Source: Hygrophila difformis (lineage: Eukaryota > Streptophyta > Magnoliopsida > Lamiales > Acanthaceae). Taken from it: a stretch of 64,000 nucleotides of DNA. The stretch is from NCBI GenBank assembly GCA_030278955.1, contig JAOANR010000012.1, forward strand, positions 1,081,858 through 1,145,857, in the 5' to 3' direction. Within the stretch, counting starts at the first letter, position 1. The number at the start of each line of letters is the position of its first letter. A program made the position numbers and the translations under genes. Shown in pieces: positions 21,726 to 32,998 of this stretch. Under the pieces are notes generated by a model. That model saw only the letters and a program-made list of their open reading frames with translations. It did no database searches and was not told where the DNA came from.

Positions 21726-22027
21726 GTCTACCCCCCTTAAGAACCAACTTCGTCCTCGAAGTTGCACTTCATCCTCTCGCGAGTTCGGGCATTGTTTGAT
21801 TAGGCGATTGTATTATTGTGTGTCGTTGTTTGTTATTATTTGACTGAACCCAGAATTGAAATTTTCGAGTTGCCTACGTACCCCGTGAAGGGATCAAGTC
21901 ATTACGTAGTTCAAAACAATTTGAATTTGTTTCTTTGGGGTACAAAGTATTCGTATAAAATATCCGGAAATATTCGGGTCGTCACATCCTCCCCTTCTTA
22001 AGATTACAGTTATGCCCCCATAACTGT
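21726..22027 (-). promoter_or_regulatory. A2 3' end: two hairpin-polypurine modules and conserved stem-loop
   Basis: Active tract 21726-21740 with hairpin CAACTTCG-AGGA-CGAAGTTG (21745-21764). Conserved CTACGT stem-loop 21874-21909. Module 1 hairpin 22006-22027 (stem ACAGTTATG/CATAACTGT, loop GGGG) overlaps the pol stop codon and is followed by a purine-rich ghost tract (21984-21999). Confidence 0.7.
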
Positions 22028-22613
22028 TGTTGCATTGTCTTTGAATAGGGTTGGGTAACGATCCTTCATGTCTGCCTCTAGCTCCCACGTTGCCGTCTCG
22101 GCTTCGTGGTTAGACCAAAGAACCTTAACCATCCTCACGGTCTTATTCCTTGTTACCCTCTCCTTCTTGTCGAGTATTCGCACCGGAATTTCTTCGTAGC
22201 TTAAGTCATCGTCCAGCTCAATTTCCTCCGGTTGGAGTACGTGGGTCGGATCATGGATGTATTTCTTCAGTTGCGAGACGTGGAACACGTCGTGGACACG
22301 AGCAAATTGTGGCGGTAATGCTAGTCGGTATGCAAGATTCCCCACTCTTTCTAGGATCTCGTATGGTCCTATGTACCGTGGGCTCAATTTTCCCCGCTTG
22401 CCAAAGCGCATCACACCCTTCATCGGTGATACCTTTAACATGACCTTATCACCTATTTGGAATTCCAAATCTTGCCGTCTCACGTCGGCATAGCTCTTTT
22501 GCCGGTCTTGCGCGGCTCTCATCTTTCCTTGGATTATTTTGACTTGTTGAGCCATGTCCTCAACAAGTTGCGGTCCAATTACCATAGTCCTCTCGCCCTC
22601 TTCCCAGCTTAAT
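22010..22613 (-). pseudogene. pol: integrase C-terminus and chromodomain (A2)
   Basis: An open frame of about 200 aa at the end of pol. It carries the segment after the integrase core (SWEEGERTMVIGP), the DVRRQDLEFQIGDKVML region, GPYEILERVGNLAYRLALP, VFHVSQLKKY, and a chromodomain (YEEIPVRILDKKERVTRNKTVRMV, KVLWSNHEAETATWELE). Unlike A1 the chromodomain is uninterrupted. The catalytic integrase core (DDE) is missing: the upstream RT frame stops and this frame begins at a deletion junction near 22613. Without the core it cannot integrate DNA. Confidence 0.88.
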
Positions 22614-24380
22614 AGTTCGGCCACCAATAGTTCTTCTTTATGTCCTTGTATAGCTTCTCGCCTCCGGGATGGACCGAGTATGGGGTATTATGGCCTTCCT
22701 CCATCACTCTTTGCTTCAGGTCCTCGCATTTTCGCGGTATGCACCACCTTCCCTTGAAGCGGATGCTTCCGTCCTCATGGATTTTAAAATCCATTGCCTT
22801 TCCTTCAGCAATGCTCTTCCTAATTTCCTCCAGCTTTTCATCACCCTGTTGTGCCAGTCGTATCTCATCGAGTATGGTAGATTCTACTACCATCGTGTTG
22901 ACGACCTCACTTACTTCGCCAGAGTGTACCAACTCCAGACTTAATTTTGCCAAGTCTCTGTACAACTCGGCCGGTACCACAAGTGAATTCACCACGTGTT
23001 GAGTCTTTCGACTCAAGGCATCGGCCACGACGTTGGCTTTTTCTTCGTGGTACGCGATTTCCAGGTCGTAATCCTTAATCAGTTCCAACCATCCTCTTTG
23101 CCTCAAATTTAGCTCTTTTTGCGTGAATATATACTTGAGGCTCTTATGGTCGGTGAACATCCGACACTTTCGCCCATAGAGGTAATGCCTCCATATCTTT
23201 AGAGCGAACACGACTACGGCTAGCTCCAAGTCGTGCGTCGGATAGTTCTCTTCGTGTGGCTTTAGTTGACGTGATGCGTATGCTATAACCCTTTGATCTT
23301 GCATTAGCACGCATCCCAATCCTTCCTTCGAGGCGTCGCTGTACACCTCGAAATCTCCATCCTCCGATGGTAATGCCAACACCGGCGCTGTAGTAAGCCG
23401 TTTCTTCAATTCTTGGAATGCGGAATCACACTCACTGGTCCAGTCGTATTTCATCCCTTTCTTTAGCAGCTGTGTCAATGGGCGAGCGATCCTTGAGAAA
23501 TCCTTTACGAACCTTCGGTAGTACCCTGCCAATCCGAGAAAACTTCTTATCTCGGTTGGATTCTTCGGTGGCACCCATTCGGTCACTGCCGAGATCTTTG
23601 CTGGGTCCACTGCCACTCCGTTGGCGGATACGATATGTCCCAGAAATGCCACTTCTCTTAGCCAGAAGTCGCATTTGGACAGTTTGCCATACAGCTGATT
23701 TGCTCGTAAGATCCCTAACACTCTGTGTAAGTGTTCGGAATGCTCTTCTTCGCTTTTCGAGTAGATCAGGATGTCATCTATGAACACCACTACGCATTGA
23801 TCTAATAATTCCCGAAACACGTTGTTCATGAGATTCATGAACATCGCTGGGGCGTTCGTCAGCCCGAATGATAGCACCGTGAATTCGTAGTGCCCGTAGC
23901 GAGTTCTGAATGCCGTCTTTGGGATATCCTTTTCGGCGATCCTTAATTGGTGATATCCAGATCGTAGGTCGATCTTTGAAAATACTGAAGCTCCCTTCAG
24001 TTGGTCGAACAAATCCTCGATTCTGGGCAAAGGGTACTTGTTCTTGACCGTGACTTGGTTAAGTCCTCTATAATCGATGCATAATCGTAGACCTCCATCT
24101 TTCTTCTTAACGAATAAGATCGGGGCTCCCCATGGGGACGTGCTCGGCCTTATGTAGCCCTTTTCTAGCAACTCCTCGAGTTGTTCTTTTAGTTCCTTCA
24201 TTTCCAGCGGCGCCATACGGTAAGGAGCCTTGGAGACAGGCTCCGTTCCGGGGATGAGATCTATGGTGAATTCCAGATCTCTCTCAGGCGGCATGCCGGG
24301 AACGTCTTCCGGAAATACATCCGGGTATTCTCTCACCACCGGAATGTTATCCACCTTGACCTCTTCGGCCTCAAGGTTAT
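22609..24380 (-). pseudogene. pol: reverse transcriptase and RNase H (A2), truncated by deletion and by C
   Basis: Continuous frame with no ATG of its own; it is the middle of a polyprotein that begins upstream of C. RT motifs: [33 protein letters not shown] with a catalytic Asp, [10 protein letters not shown], and FIDDILIYS (FIDD about 191-194 counted from 24354). RNase H motifs: [35 protein letters not shown]. It ends in the first half of the integrase zinc-binding domain ([20 protein letters not shown]), then hits a stop at the deletion junction. Tekay/Del-like. At 24380 the frame meets the C target site and, with one GTTAT removed, continues in phase at 32779. Confidence 0.92.
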
Positions 24381-27300
24381 TGTAACACCCGAGAAATTTA
24401 ATTCACGTTCAAAGGAATGGAATAAATTTCTTGTGGAAGACGTTTATCCTTAAGAAAAGTAGATGGAAATACCCCAACATTAAATTGAGCCCAAAAGAAA
24501 GCGAGGGCGCAACTTCGGGGACGAAGTTGATTCTTAAGGGGGGTAGACTGTAATACCCGGGGTTTTTACAATGCCCAAAGAAACAAAATAAAAATTTATT
24601 TCCAAGAAGAAAATAATTTATTACAATAAATTATTGCTCGGAAATGGCGTGACCGATAAATTCAAAGAATTCGAACCCAAATTTTGGTCAAGTCGAAATG
24701 GAATGAAAGAGGGAAAGGAAGCCCGAAGATATTCCATATATTAATCCCAAAAGAATTGGAATTAAATTCAAGAAGGAAAAGAATTTTAATTCCAAGAACC
24801 TGTGAAGTCGGAAATAATTTAATTAGATAAATTATTGCACGGGAGCCACAGGACGACGAATTCAAGCCGACGGATTCGAACTCGACGAATTCTTGATTTC
24901 AAATATGAAATTCATTGGAGTCAAAATAAAATTTAGAAAGGAATCGTAACCCCAGAAATGACCCGAAAAGTCGAACCGGAAACGTAGGGGATAGAAACCC
25001 GATCGAGAAAAGAAGAAAAGACCCGACGGACCACGCGGACCGCCGAACCGGCCGGTCCGGCCGGCCCGCGCCCTCCGCGCGCCGCCGCGCGGCCACCGCG
25101 CGGACAGAGGAGTCGCGACTCCAGGGCAGACCACGCGTGCTCCGCGCGGACAAAAGCTTAGGTGCGCGTCACCAGCGCGCCAGAGGTGCAGGAGGTGTAA
25201 ACTTTCCTTCCATGGCGATTTTCTTGCCTAAATTAACATTCTCTTCGATGGTAAACGGATCCCAGCAGTAGGGAAGTGCATAAACTCGGTATTGGGCGCC
25301 CCCTACCCCTTATTTTCAGTAAACAAACCCTAGACACTCCATCTTCCCTCTCCAAGTTCAAAACTCCTTCGACACCACTTTCCGGCGAGTATTCCGGCGA
25401 CGACGGGACGACCGGGACAAGCCCCTGCCCTCTAGACTCTTGGTAAGCTATTATACAAAGTTTCAATTCATCCATAGATCTCAGAAACTCATATTCTAAC
25501 CCTTTTTCCTTACTACGATTTCCCGCCGGAAAACGAACAAAAAGCGATCGGAGAAGTTGGCCGTTCGTCGTGACCCTAGGACGTCCGGAAACCCAATCCA
25601 GCGACCCTATTCTCTAACTAAGTAAGTTAACACCTTACTCACAAATTTTTGCGGTTGTTTGTTGTTTAAATCTCGAGATATAGGCTTGTAACAAAAATCG
25701 GTTTTCAAAAACCCTATTTTCGTCCAATTTTAAAGACTCGCCAAAAACTCGACCTTCGCGAATTCAAACCGAAAACTTTTCAACATAGAAGTTGTTCCTA
25801 ACACCTTTATCTATCTTGTGTCCAAATTTCAGCCATTGACATTGAGTTTTGCTATCCCAATTTTCGCCATGAACTTTCTGTATTGAACCGAACCGTTTAA
25901 AACTGTGACAGATTCCTTCATTCAACTTGATGCATGTTTTTCACCCATTTTTCGAATGATTTAACTTTGCATTCCTAAACAAAAGTTGTAGATAATTGTG
26001 TCTAGATTATGCCTACAAAATTTCACGAATTTTGGTGTTCATTTGATATGTCAAACGGCCATGTTTTTAGAACTGTTTTGAATTCGTTTTAAAGGCCATG
26101 AGTATGCAGTGAGTTGCACTCGATTTTTGAGTACCAAGAATTCATTATTTCCAAAAACTTAAAACATGAAAGTTGTTCCTTAATGTGTCGTGTAGTTACT
26201 GTAAAAATTTCACATCGATTGGTTTTGAAATGAATTTTTAATCGGCGTTACACGAACCTGTGACGAGAACAGTTTTTAAGACATGAATTATTCTTTGCAA
26301 TAAACTCAAATTTCAACTCACTTCGGAATCTTATTTCCAAAAACTTAAAACATGAAAGTTGTTCGTGTGTGTGTTTTTGAATTACTGGCCAAGTTTCAGA
26401 ATTTTTGGAGAAAAGACGAATTTTAAATTAAGAAAGGCGCGAACTGCCTCGAATAGGATTTTTCGAACTTGAGAAAACTCGAACTATGAAAACGCGATAT
26501 CGATCATTTGATAACTTTGAAATATGAAATTTCGAAAAATCCCGTTCACTAGGCTGAGCCGATCTTCATACAAATTATTTGGACTGCCTCGTTAGTGGTC
26601 CTACTATCTTTTGAGACTGCCTCGTTAGTGGTCTCCCTTTATTTGGACTGCCTCGTTAGTGGTCCTACTACCTTTTGAGACTGCCTCGTTAGTGGTCTCC
26701 TTACTATGCCAAAACGGCAGTTGTGCACATGGCCTGCCAAATCGGCAGTGGGAAATACACGGCCTGCCCGAGTGGTAGTGAAACCGTTTGAAAGGCCTGT
26801 CAAACGACAGTTGATATACATGCCTGTCAATTTGACAGTAGATACACACGGCTTGCCGAAATGGCAATCGAGATACATGGCTAGCCAAAACGGCAGTCAA
26901 TACTGATATGGCTGCGGCCGCCGGTTCACCGGCTAACTGATTATGATTTTTTTTGAGATTGCCTCGTTAGTGATCTCTCTTGTGTGGTGTCCTCTTCTTA
27001 GTTGCGGGATAAAATATAAAAGACTTGTGTGAGTGTTGATTACGCTTAAATCCTTTGTATCATGTTTTTAAATTACGCATTTAAATTACGTCATTAAATT
27101 ATGCCTTTAAATTCCGCCTTTAAAATTTAGTCTTTTAAATTATGCATTGTCATCTTGAATAAATTAAACATGTTTTCCGCTGCGAATAGAATATGGATTT
27201 TAAAAAGTAATGTATGACAAGTGAATCTTTGGCTTTAAACACATGTAACCCCTTAAATTGCTTTGTAAGGGCTTAACTTACTCAGTATTTCATATACTGA

Positions 27301-27645
27301 TAAACCCCGTTGTTCATTTTCCCATTACAGAGTACGGAGCATGATCATGCATCGGGGATCACTTTGGGTATTTAATTATTTGTTCTACATGACTTGCATA
27401 CGGGCTTGTTAACCCGAGTTTTGGCCATGTCGGCCCTGTATTTAATTTCCGCTGCAACCTATTATTTTTATTATAATGTATGGATGATATTACATTATCA
27501 TTTTTAAGTAATTCCGGACTTGCTTTCAAACTTTTTCCAACACCTATAGCCTTGCATCTCTTTAGCAAGCTCGGAGGAACCGTGTCTTGCTAGGGAGGTG
27601 TGGCGGTGGCACCCCGGCCTGAGTTATCAAATCCGGGGTGTTACA
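24381..27645 (+). repeat. C 5' LTR (3265 bp)
   Basis: Begins TGTAACACCCGAG. The first 168 bp are an extension that itself contains a hairpin (24510-24529), a ghost polypurine tract and a second LTR-type start TGTAATACCCGGG at 24549. GC island 25028-25140; donor AA|GTAAGT at 25622; ~180-bp repeats; two ~63-bp GACTGCCTCGTTAGTGG repeats (26581-26700); a hairpin array (26707-26905); GCGGCCGCCGG (26914); acceptor CCCATTACAG ending 27330; terminal block. Confidence 0.96.
26707..26905 (+). repeat. array of seven ~28-33-bp hairpin units with covarying stems (C LTR; second copy 31835-32033)
   Basis: Successive units end in stem-loops such as CTGCC-AAATC-GGCAG, CTGCC-CGAGT-GGTAG, CTGTC-AAAC-GACAG, CTGTC-AATTT-GACAG and TTGCC-GAAAT-GGCAA, separated by GATACACATGG-like spacers. 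Stem bases change in pairs while pairing is kept. Confidence 0.8.
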
Positions 27646-27648
27646 GAG

Positions 27649-27664
27649 TGGTATCAGAGCCCGG
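27649..27664 (+). promoter_or_regulatory. C primer-binding site (initiator Met-tRNA)
   Basis: TGGTATCAGAGCCCGG, 3 nt after the LTR; the first 12 nt match the plant initiator Met-tRNA 3' end complement. Confidence 0.93.
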
Positions 27665-28168
27665 AAATATTTTTAAATTATTATTATTATTTTGGCCAAT
27701 ATAGAGGCCCAAGATTTTTAAACAAATATTAATATTATTTTAAAATTTTTAAGTACCATTATTATTATTTAAATTTTAAGTTTTGTTTCCATGGAACAAA
27801 ATTTATTTGAAACCCATGGGAAATATTTACATACGCATAGAAATTTTTCCAACAAATTTTTAAATTCACGAAAATATTTTTCGGGGTTGGGATAACATTG
27901 CACTGCATTGCATACATCCATTAATATTTGCGCTAATTTTTTTTTTATGAATTATCAATGCTAAATAATACTCTTATCTTAGAATCCGACATGACCTTTA
28001 TTTAGGAGCGCTTGCTTAAGACTAATTGTGCCCTAGTCCTAGAATTTGATCACCTAACTTTAGCATTCTTCCATACATTACCTCTTGCCAATCCTATCTT
28101 ACAGATTTTCTTGAACGCTAACGTGCCTTAGATTAGAAGCTTACTTTCACGTGCGTTGATAACAGAAA

Positions 28169-29224
28169 ATGGCACCTAAGGGAAAGTCGAGAAAGGAAAT
28201 ACCAAACAACACTAACGCTGACCTCCCCAACGCACCGAACAATAATGAGATCCCTCATAACGTAGGAGGGCGAGTGCCTCATGTTCCCAACAATATGGAT
28301 GAGCGTCTAAGGACTGTCGAGGAAGTTCTCGTAGTATTAGGAAATGCTGAAGTGCAACGTGCACAAGCGGGTGTACCACCACCGGTAACCCGGGTCAACT
28401 ACTTAGCCTTCGTAAACCCTTACCAACCACCCCACTACGCCGGCGAAGAGGACCCGGCTCAGCTAGAGGAATGGATACGGACGTTCGACAAGCTATTGAA
28501 CGCCGTAAGGTGTCCCGACGGGGAAAAGGTTCACGTAGCTTCATACTACCTAGGAGGCGAGGCGGATGATTGGTGGCAAGCCACCCAGTGGAAACGTGCG
28601 GAGTACGACGAGCCCTACACATGGTCAGAATTCACGAATCTGCTTAGGGATCATTTTTATCCCTTGAGCACGAAGGCTGCTATGTATGAGGAATTTCTGA
28701 CACTGAGGCAAGGAGGAAAAACGGTCCAAGAATACTATAATCGTTTCAAGGAGTTGGTGCGGTTCGCGCCGAGACTGGTGCCAACTGATGTAGAGAAGGC
28801 ACAGAAGTTCGAGATGGGATTGAACCTATCTATTAGAGAGGTGATCACGGGCGAGCACTATCTTGACCTACAAGCTGTGTATGATCGTGCAGTAGCGGTT
28901 GCACGAGTTCAAGGACTGAAACAGAAACCGGTAGGTGGGACTAAGCAAGGACCACAAGGACGATACAGGAGGAATAAGGACCATTCCCGTAGAAACTTGG
29001 ACCGACCACATCAAAACGACAATGGACGAAACAAGGGGATAGTCTTCAACCATGGCGACTATGCGCCACCATGTCCAAAGTGTGGTAAACCACACTATGC
29101 GAGAGGATGCACTCAGCCTGGAGCATGCCTTCGGTGCGGTCGACATGGTCATCGGCTGCGTGACTGCCGGACGCGAATAGAAAATATAAACAAGAGGGAG
29201 GACGTGACCACTCGGCCCAAGTAA
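28169..29224 (+). CDS. gag: retrotransposon Gag (C), intact
   Basis: 351 aa, ATG 28169 to TAA. Gag capsid-like region at residues ~75-245 (WIRTFDKLLNAV, GEADDWW, HFYPLSTKAAMYEEF, QEYYNRFKELV). Basic linker, then two zinc knuckles, CX2CX3HX4C (302-314) and CX2CX4HX4C (320-333). Ends shortly after the knuckles; no protease. Collinear residue for residue with F Gag, whose last ~110 residues are nearly the same. The leader (27665-28168) is AT-rich and non-coding. No breaks, so likely functional given a helper. Confidence 0.94.
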   Translation: MAPKGKSRKEIPNNTNADLPNAPNNNEIPHNVGGRVPHVPNNMDERLRTVEEVLVVLGNAEVQRAQAGVPPPVTRVNYLAFVNPYQPPHYAGEEDPAQLEEWIRTFDKLLNAVRCPDGEKVHVASYYLGGEADDWWQATQWKRAEYDEPYTWSEFTNLLRDHFYPLSTKAAMYEEFLTLRQGGKTVQEYYNRFKELVRFAPRLVPTDVEKAQKFEMGLNLSIREVITGEHYLDLQAVYDRAVAVARVQGLKQKPVGGTKQGPQGRYRRNKDHSRRNLDRPHQNDNGRNKGIVFNHGDYAPPCPKCGKPHYARGCTQPGACLRCGRHGHRLRDCRTRIENINKREDVTTRPK

Positions 29225-29508
29225 CCGTAAGAAGTTTTCAAGCATCGACAAACTACATTTATTTTTGAGTACGACTCTAAGAATTGTATCCAATCAAAAA
29301 TAAATGAATTCAAATTGTTTTGAACTACGTTATGACTTGATCCCTTCACGGGGTACGTAGGCAGCTTGGAAATCTAAATTCCGGGTTCAGTCAAATAATA
29401 GCAAACAACAACACACACTAATACAATCACGCAACCAAACAATGTCCGAGCTCGTGAGGAGCTAACGCCCAACTTCGAGGACGAAGTTGATTCCTAAGGG
29501 GGAGAGGA
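29225..29508 (+). promoter_or_regulatory. C 3' untranslated region: conserved stem-loop, hairpin and polypurine tract
   Basis: CTACGT stem-loop at 29325-29360; hairpin CAACTTCG-AGGA-CGAAGTTG at 29470-29489; polypurine tract CCTAAGGGGGAGAGGA (29493-29508) directly before the 3' LTR. The post-gag module 1 hairpin found in the other elements is missing here. Confidence 0.75.
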
Positions 29509-32500
29509 TGTAACACCCGAGAAATTTAATTCACGTTCAAAGGAATGGAATAAATTTCTTGTGGAAGACGTTTATCCTTAAGAAAAGTAGATGGAAATAC
29601 CCCAACATTAAATTGAGCCCAAAAGAAAGCGAGGGCGCAACTTCGGGGACGAAGTTGATTCTTAAGGGGGGTAGACTGTAATACCCGGGGTTTTTACAAT
29701 GCCCAAAGAAACAAAATAAAAATTTATTTCCAAGAAGAAAATAATTTATTACAATAAATTATTGCTCGGAAATGGCGTGACCGATAAATTCAAAGAATTC
29801 GAACCCAAATTTTGGTCAAGTCGAAATGGAATGAAAGAGGGAAAGGAAGCCCGAAGATATTCCATATATTAATCCCAAAAGAATTGGAATTAAATTCAAG
29901 AAGGAAAAGAATTTTAATTCCAAGAACCTGTGAAGTCGGAAATAATTTAATTAGATAAATTATTGCACGGGAGCCACAGGACGACGAATTCAAGCCGACG
30001 GATTCGAACTCGACGAATTCTTGATTTCAAATATGAAATTCATTGGAGTCAAAATAAAATTTAGAAAGGAATCGTAACCCCAGAAATGACCCGAAAAGTC
30101 GAACCGGAAACGTAGGGGATAGAAACCCGATCGAGAAAAGAAGAAAAGACCCGACGGACCACGCGGACCGCCGAACCGGCCGGTCCGGCCGGCCCGCGCC
30201 CTCCGCGCGCCGCCGCGCGGCCACCGCGCGGACAGAGGAGTCGCGACTCCAGGGCAGACCACGCGTGCTCCGCGCGGACAAAAGCTTAGGTGCGCGTCAC
30301 CAGCGCGCCAGAGGTGCAGGAGGTGTAAACTTTCCTTCCATGGCGATTTTCTTGCCTAAATTAACATTCTCTTCGATGGTAAACGGATCCCAGCAGTAGG
30401 GAAGTGCATAAACTCGGTATTGGGCGCCCCCTACCCCTTATTTTCAGTAAACAAACCCTAGACACTCCATCTTCCCTCTCCAAGTTCAAAACTCCTTCGA
30501 CACCACTTTCCGGCGAGTATTCCGGCGACGACGGGACGACCGGGACAAGCCCCTGCCCTCTAGACTCTTGGTAAGCTATTATACAAAGTTTCAATTCATC
30601 CATAGATCTCAGAAACTCATATTCTAACCCTTTTTCCTTACTACGATTTCCCGCCGGAAAACGAACAAAAAGCGATCGGAGAAGTTGGCCGTTCGTCGTG
30701 ACCCTAGGACGTCCGGAAACCCAATCCAGCGACCCTATTCTCTAACTAAGTAAGTTAACACCTTACTCACAAATTTTTGCGGTTGTTTGTTGTTTAAATC
30801 TCGAGATATAGGCTTGTAACAAAAATCGGTTTTCAAAAACCCTATTTTCGTCCAATTTTAAAGACTCGCCAAAAACTCGACCTTCGGGAATTCAAACCGA
30901 AAACTTTTCAACATAGAAGTTGTTCCTAACACCTTTATCTATCTTGTGTCCAAATTTCAGCCATTGACATTGAGTTTTGCTATCCCAATTTTCGCCATGA
31001 ACTTTCTGTATTGAACCGAACCGTTTAAAACTGTGACAGATTCCTTCATTCAACTTGATGCATGTTTTTCACCCATTTTTCGAATGATTTAACTTTGCAT
31101 TCCTAAACAAAAGTTGTAGATAATTGTGTCTAGATTATGCCTACAAAATTTCACGAATTTTGGTGTTCATTTGATATGTCAAACGGCCATGTTTTTAGAA
31201 CTGTTTTGAATTCGTTTTAAAGGCCATGAGTATGCAGTGAGTTGCACTCGATTTTTGAGTACCAAGAATTCATTATTTCCAAAAACTTAAAACATGAAAG
31301 TTGTTCCTTAATGTGTCGTGTAGTTACTGTAAAAATTTCACATCGATTGGTTTTGAAATGAATTTTTAATCGGCGTTACACGAACCTGTGACGAGAACAG
31401 TTTTTAAGACATGAATTATTCTTTGCAATAAACTCAAATTTCAACTCACTTCGGAATCTTATTTCCAAAAACTTAAAACATGAAAGTTGTTCGTGTGTGT
31501 GTTTTTGAATTACTGGCCAAGTTTCAGAATTTTTGGAGAAAAGACGAATTTTAAATTAAGAAAGGCGCGAACTGCCTCGAATAGGATTTTTCGAACTTGA
31601 GAAAACTCGAACTATGAAAACGCGATATCGATCATTTGATAACTTTGAAATATGAAATTTCGAAAAATCCCGTTCACTAGGCTGAGCCGATCTTCATACA
31701 AATTATTTGGACTGCCTCGTTAGTGGTCCTACTATCTTTTGAGACTGCCTCGTTAGTGGTCTCCCTTTATTTGGACTGCCTCGTTAGTGGTCCTACTACC
31801 TTTTGAGACTGCCTCGTTAGTGGTCTCCTTACTATGCCAAAACGGCAGTTGTGCACATGGCCTGCCAAATCGGCAGTGGGAAATACACGGCCTGCCCGAG
31901 TGGTAGTGAAACCGTTTGAAAGGCCTGTCAAACGACAGTTGATATACATGCCTGTCAATTTGACAGTAGATACACACGGCTTGCCGAAATGGCAATCGAG
32001 ATACATGGCTAGCCAAAACGGCAGTCAATACTGATATGGCTGCGGCCGCCGGTTCACCGGCTAACTGATTATGATTTTTTTTGAGATTGCCTCGTTAGTG
32101 ATCTCTCTTGTGTGGTGTCCTCTTCTTAGTTGCGGGATAAAATATAAAAGACTTGTGTGAGTGTTGATTACGCTTAAATCCTTTGTATCATGTTTTTAAA
32201 TTACGCATTTAAATTACGTCATTAAATTATGCCTTTAAATTCCGCCTTTAAAATTTAGTCTTTTAAATTATGCATTGTCATCTTGAATAAATTAAACATG
32301 TTTTCCGCTGCGAATAAAATATGGATTTTAAAAAGTAATGTATGACAAGTGAATCTTTGGATTTAAACACATGTAACCCCTTAAATTGCTTTGTAAGGGC
32401 TTAACTTACTCAGTATTTTATATACTGATAAACCCCGTTGTTCATTTTCCCATTACAGAGTACGGAGCATGATCATGCATCGGGGATCACTTTGGGTATT

Positions 32501-32773
32501 TAATTATTTGTTCTACATGACTTGCATACGGGCTTGTTAACCCGAGTTTTGGCCATGTCGGCCCTGTATTTAATTTCCGCTGCAACCTATTATTTTTATT
32601 ATAATGTATGGATGATATTACATTATCATTTTTAAGTAATTCCGGACTTGCTTTCAAACTTTTTCCAACACCTATAGCCTTGCATCTCTTTAGCAAGCTC
32701 GGAGGAACCGTGTCTTGCTAGGGAGGTGTGGCGGTGGCACCCCGGCCTGAGTTATCAAATCCGGGGTGTTACA
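29509..32773 (+). repeat. C 3' LTR (3265 bp)
   Basis: Copy of 24381-27645 including the 168-bp extension; extension hairpin at 29638-29657, inner start at 29677, putative donor 30750 and acceptor 32458. Confidence 0.97.
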
Positions 32774-32998
32774 GTTATGAATGTAGCATGCATATAACGC
32801 GTAACCCTTACGCATTAAGCTACATAGCTTAATGGCGTTAACTATCTTGGTAGACTTCTTAGGGGGTTGGGAGTAAAAGATGACTCTCCTTCCCCGACTC
32901 TTTGACAACGTGATCTTTTGTTTTTGGCAGTCGATCACGGCTTTATATTGGGTTAGTCAATCCATCCCTAGTATGACGTCAAAATCCTGTAGTTCGAA
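32774..32998 (-). pseudogene. pol: protease-to-RT linker of A2, frameshifted and interrupted by a stop
   Basis: After the frameshift near 32998-33003 this frame reads QDFDVILGMD, then TGA (32957-32959) where a Trp codon is expected, then LTQYKAVIDCQKQKITL and on to the C target site. The aspartic protease domain is thus cut from RT by a one-base shift, a nonsense codon and the insertion of C. Confidence 0.85.

Larger units (their letters stand above)
24381..32773 (+). mobile_element. C: gag-only (TR-GAG type) gypsy element inserted in A2 pol
   Basis: 5' LTR 24381-27645 and 3' LTR 29509-32773, both 3265 bp and offset by exactly 5128, with only about four differences by eye. TSD GTTAT at 24376-24380 and 32774-32778. 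Internal 1863 bp: primer site, leader, gag, conserved stem-loop and polypurine tract. Very young insertion. No pol, so moved in trans. Confidence 0.97.

Noticed and set aside
24549..27645. Taking 24549 as the C LTR start
   Set aside because: The TSD GTTAT and LTR-LTR identity both extend to 24381.
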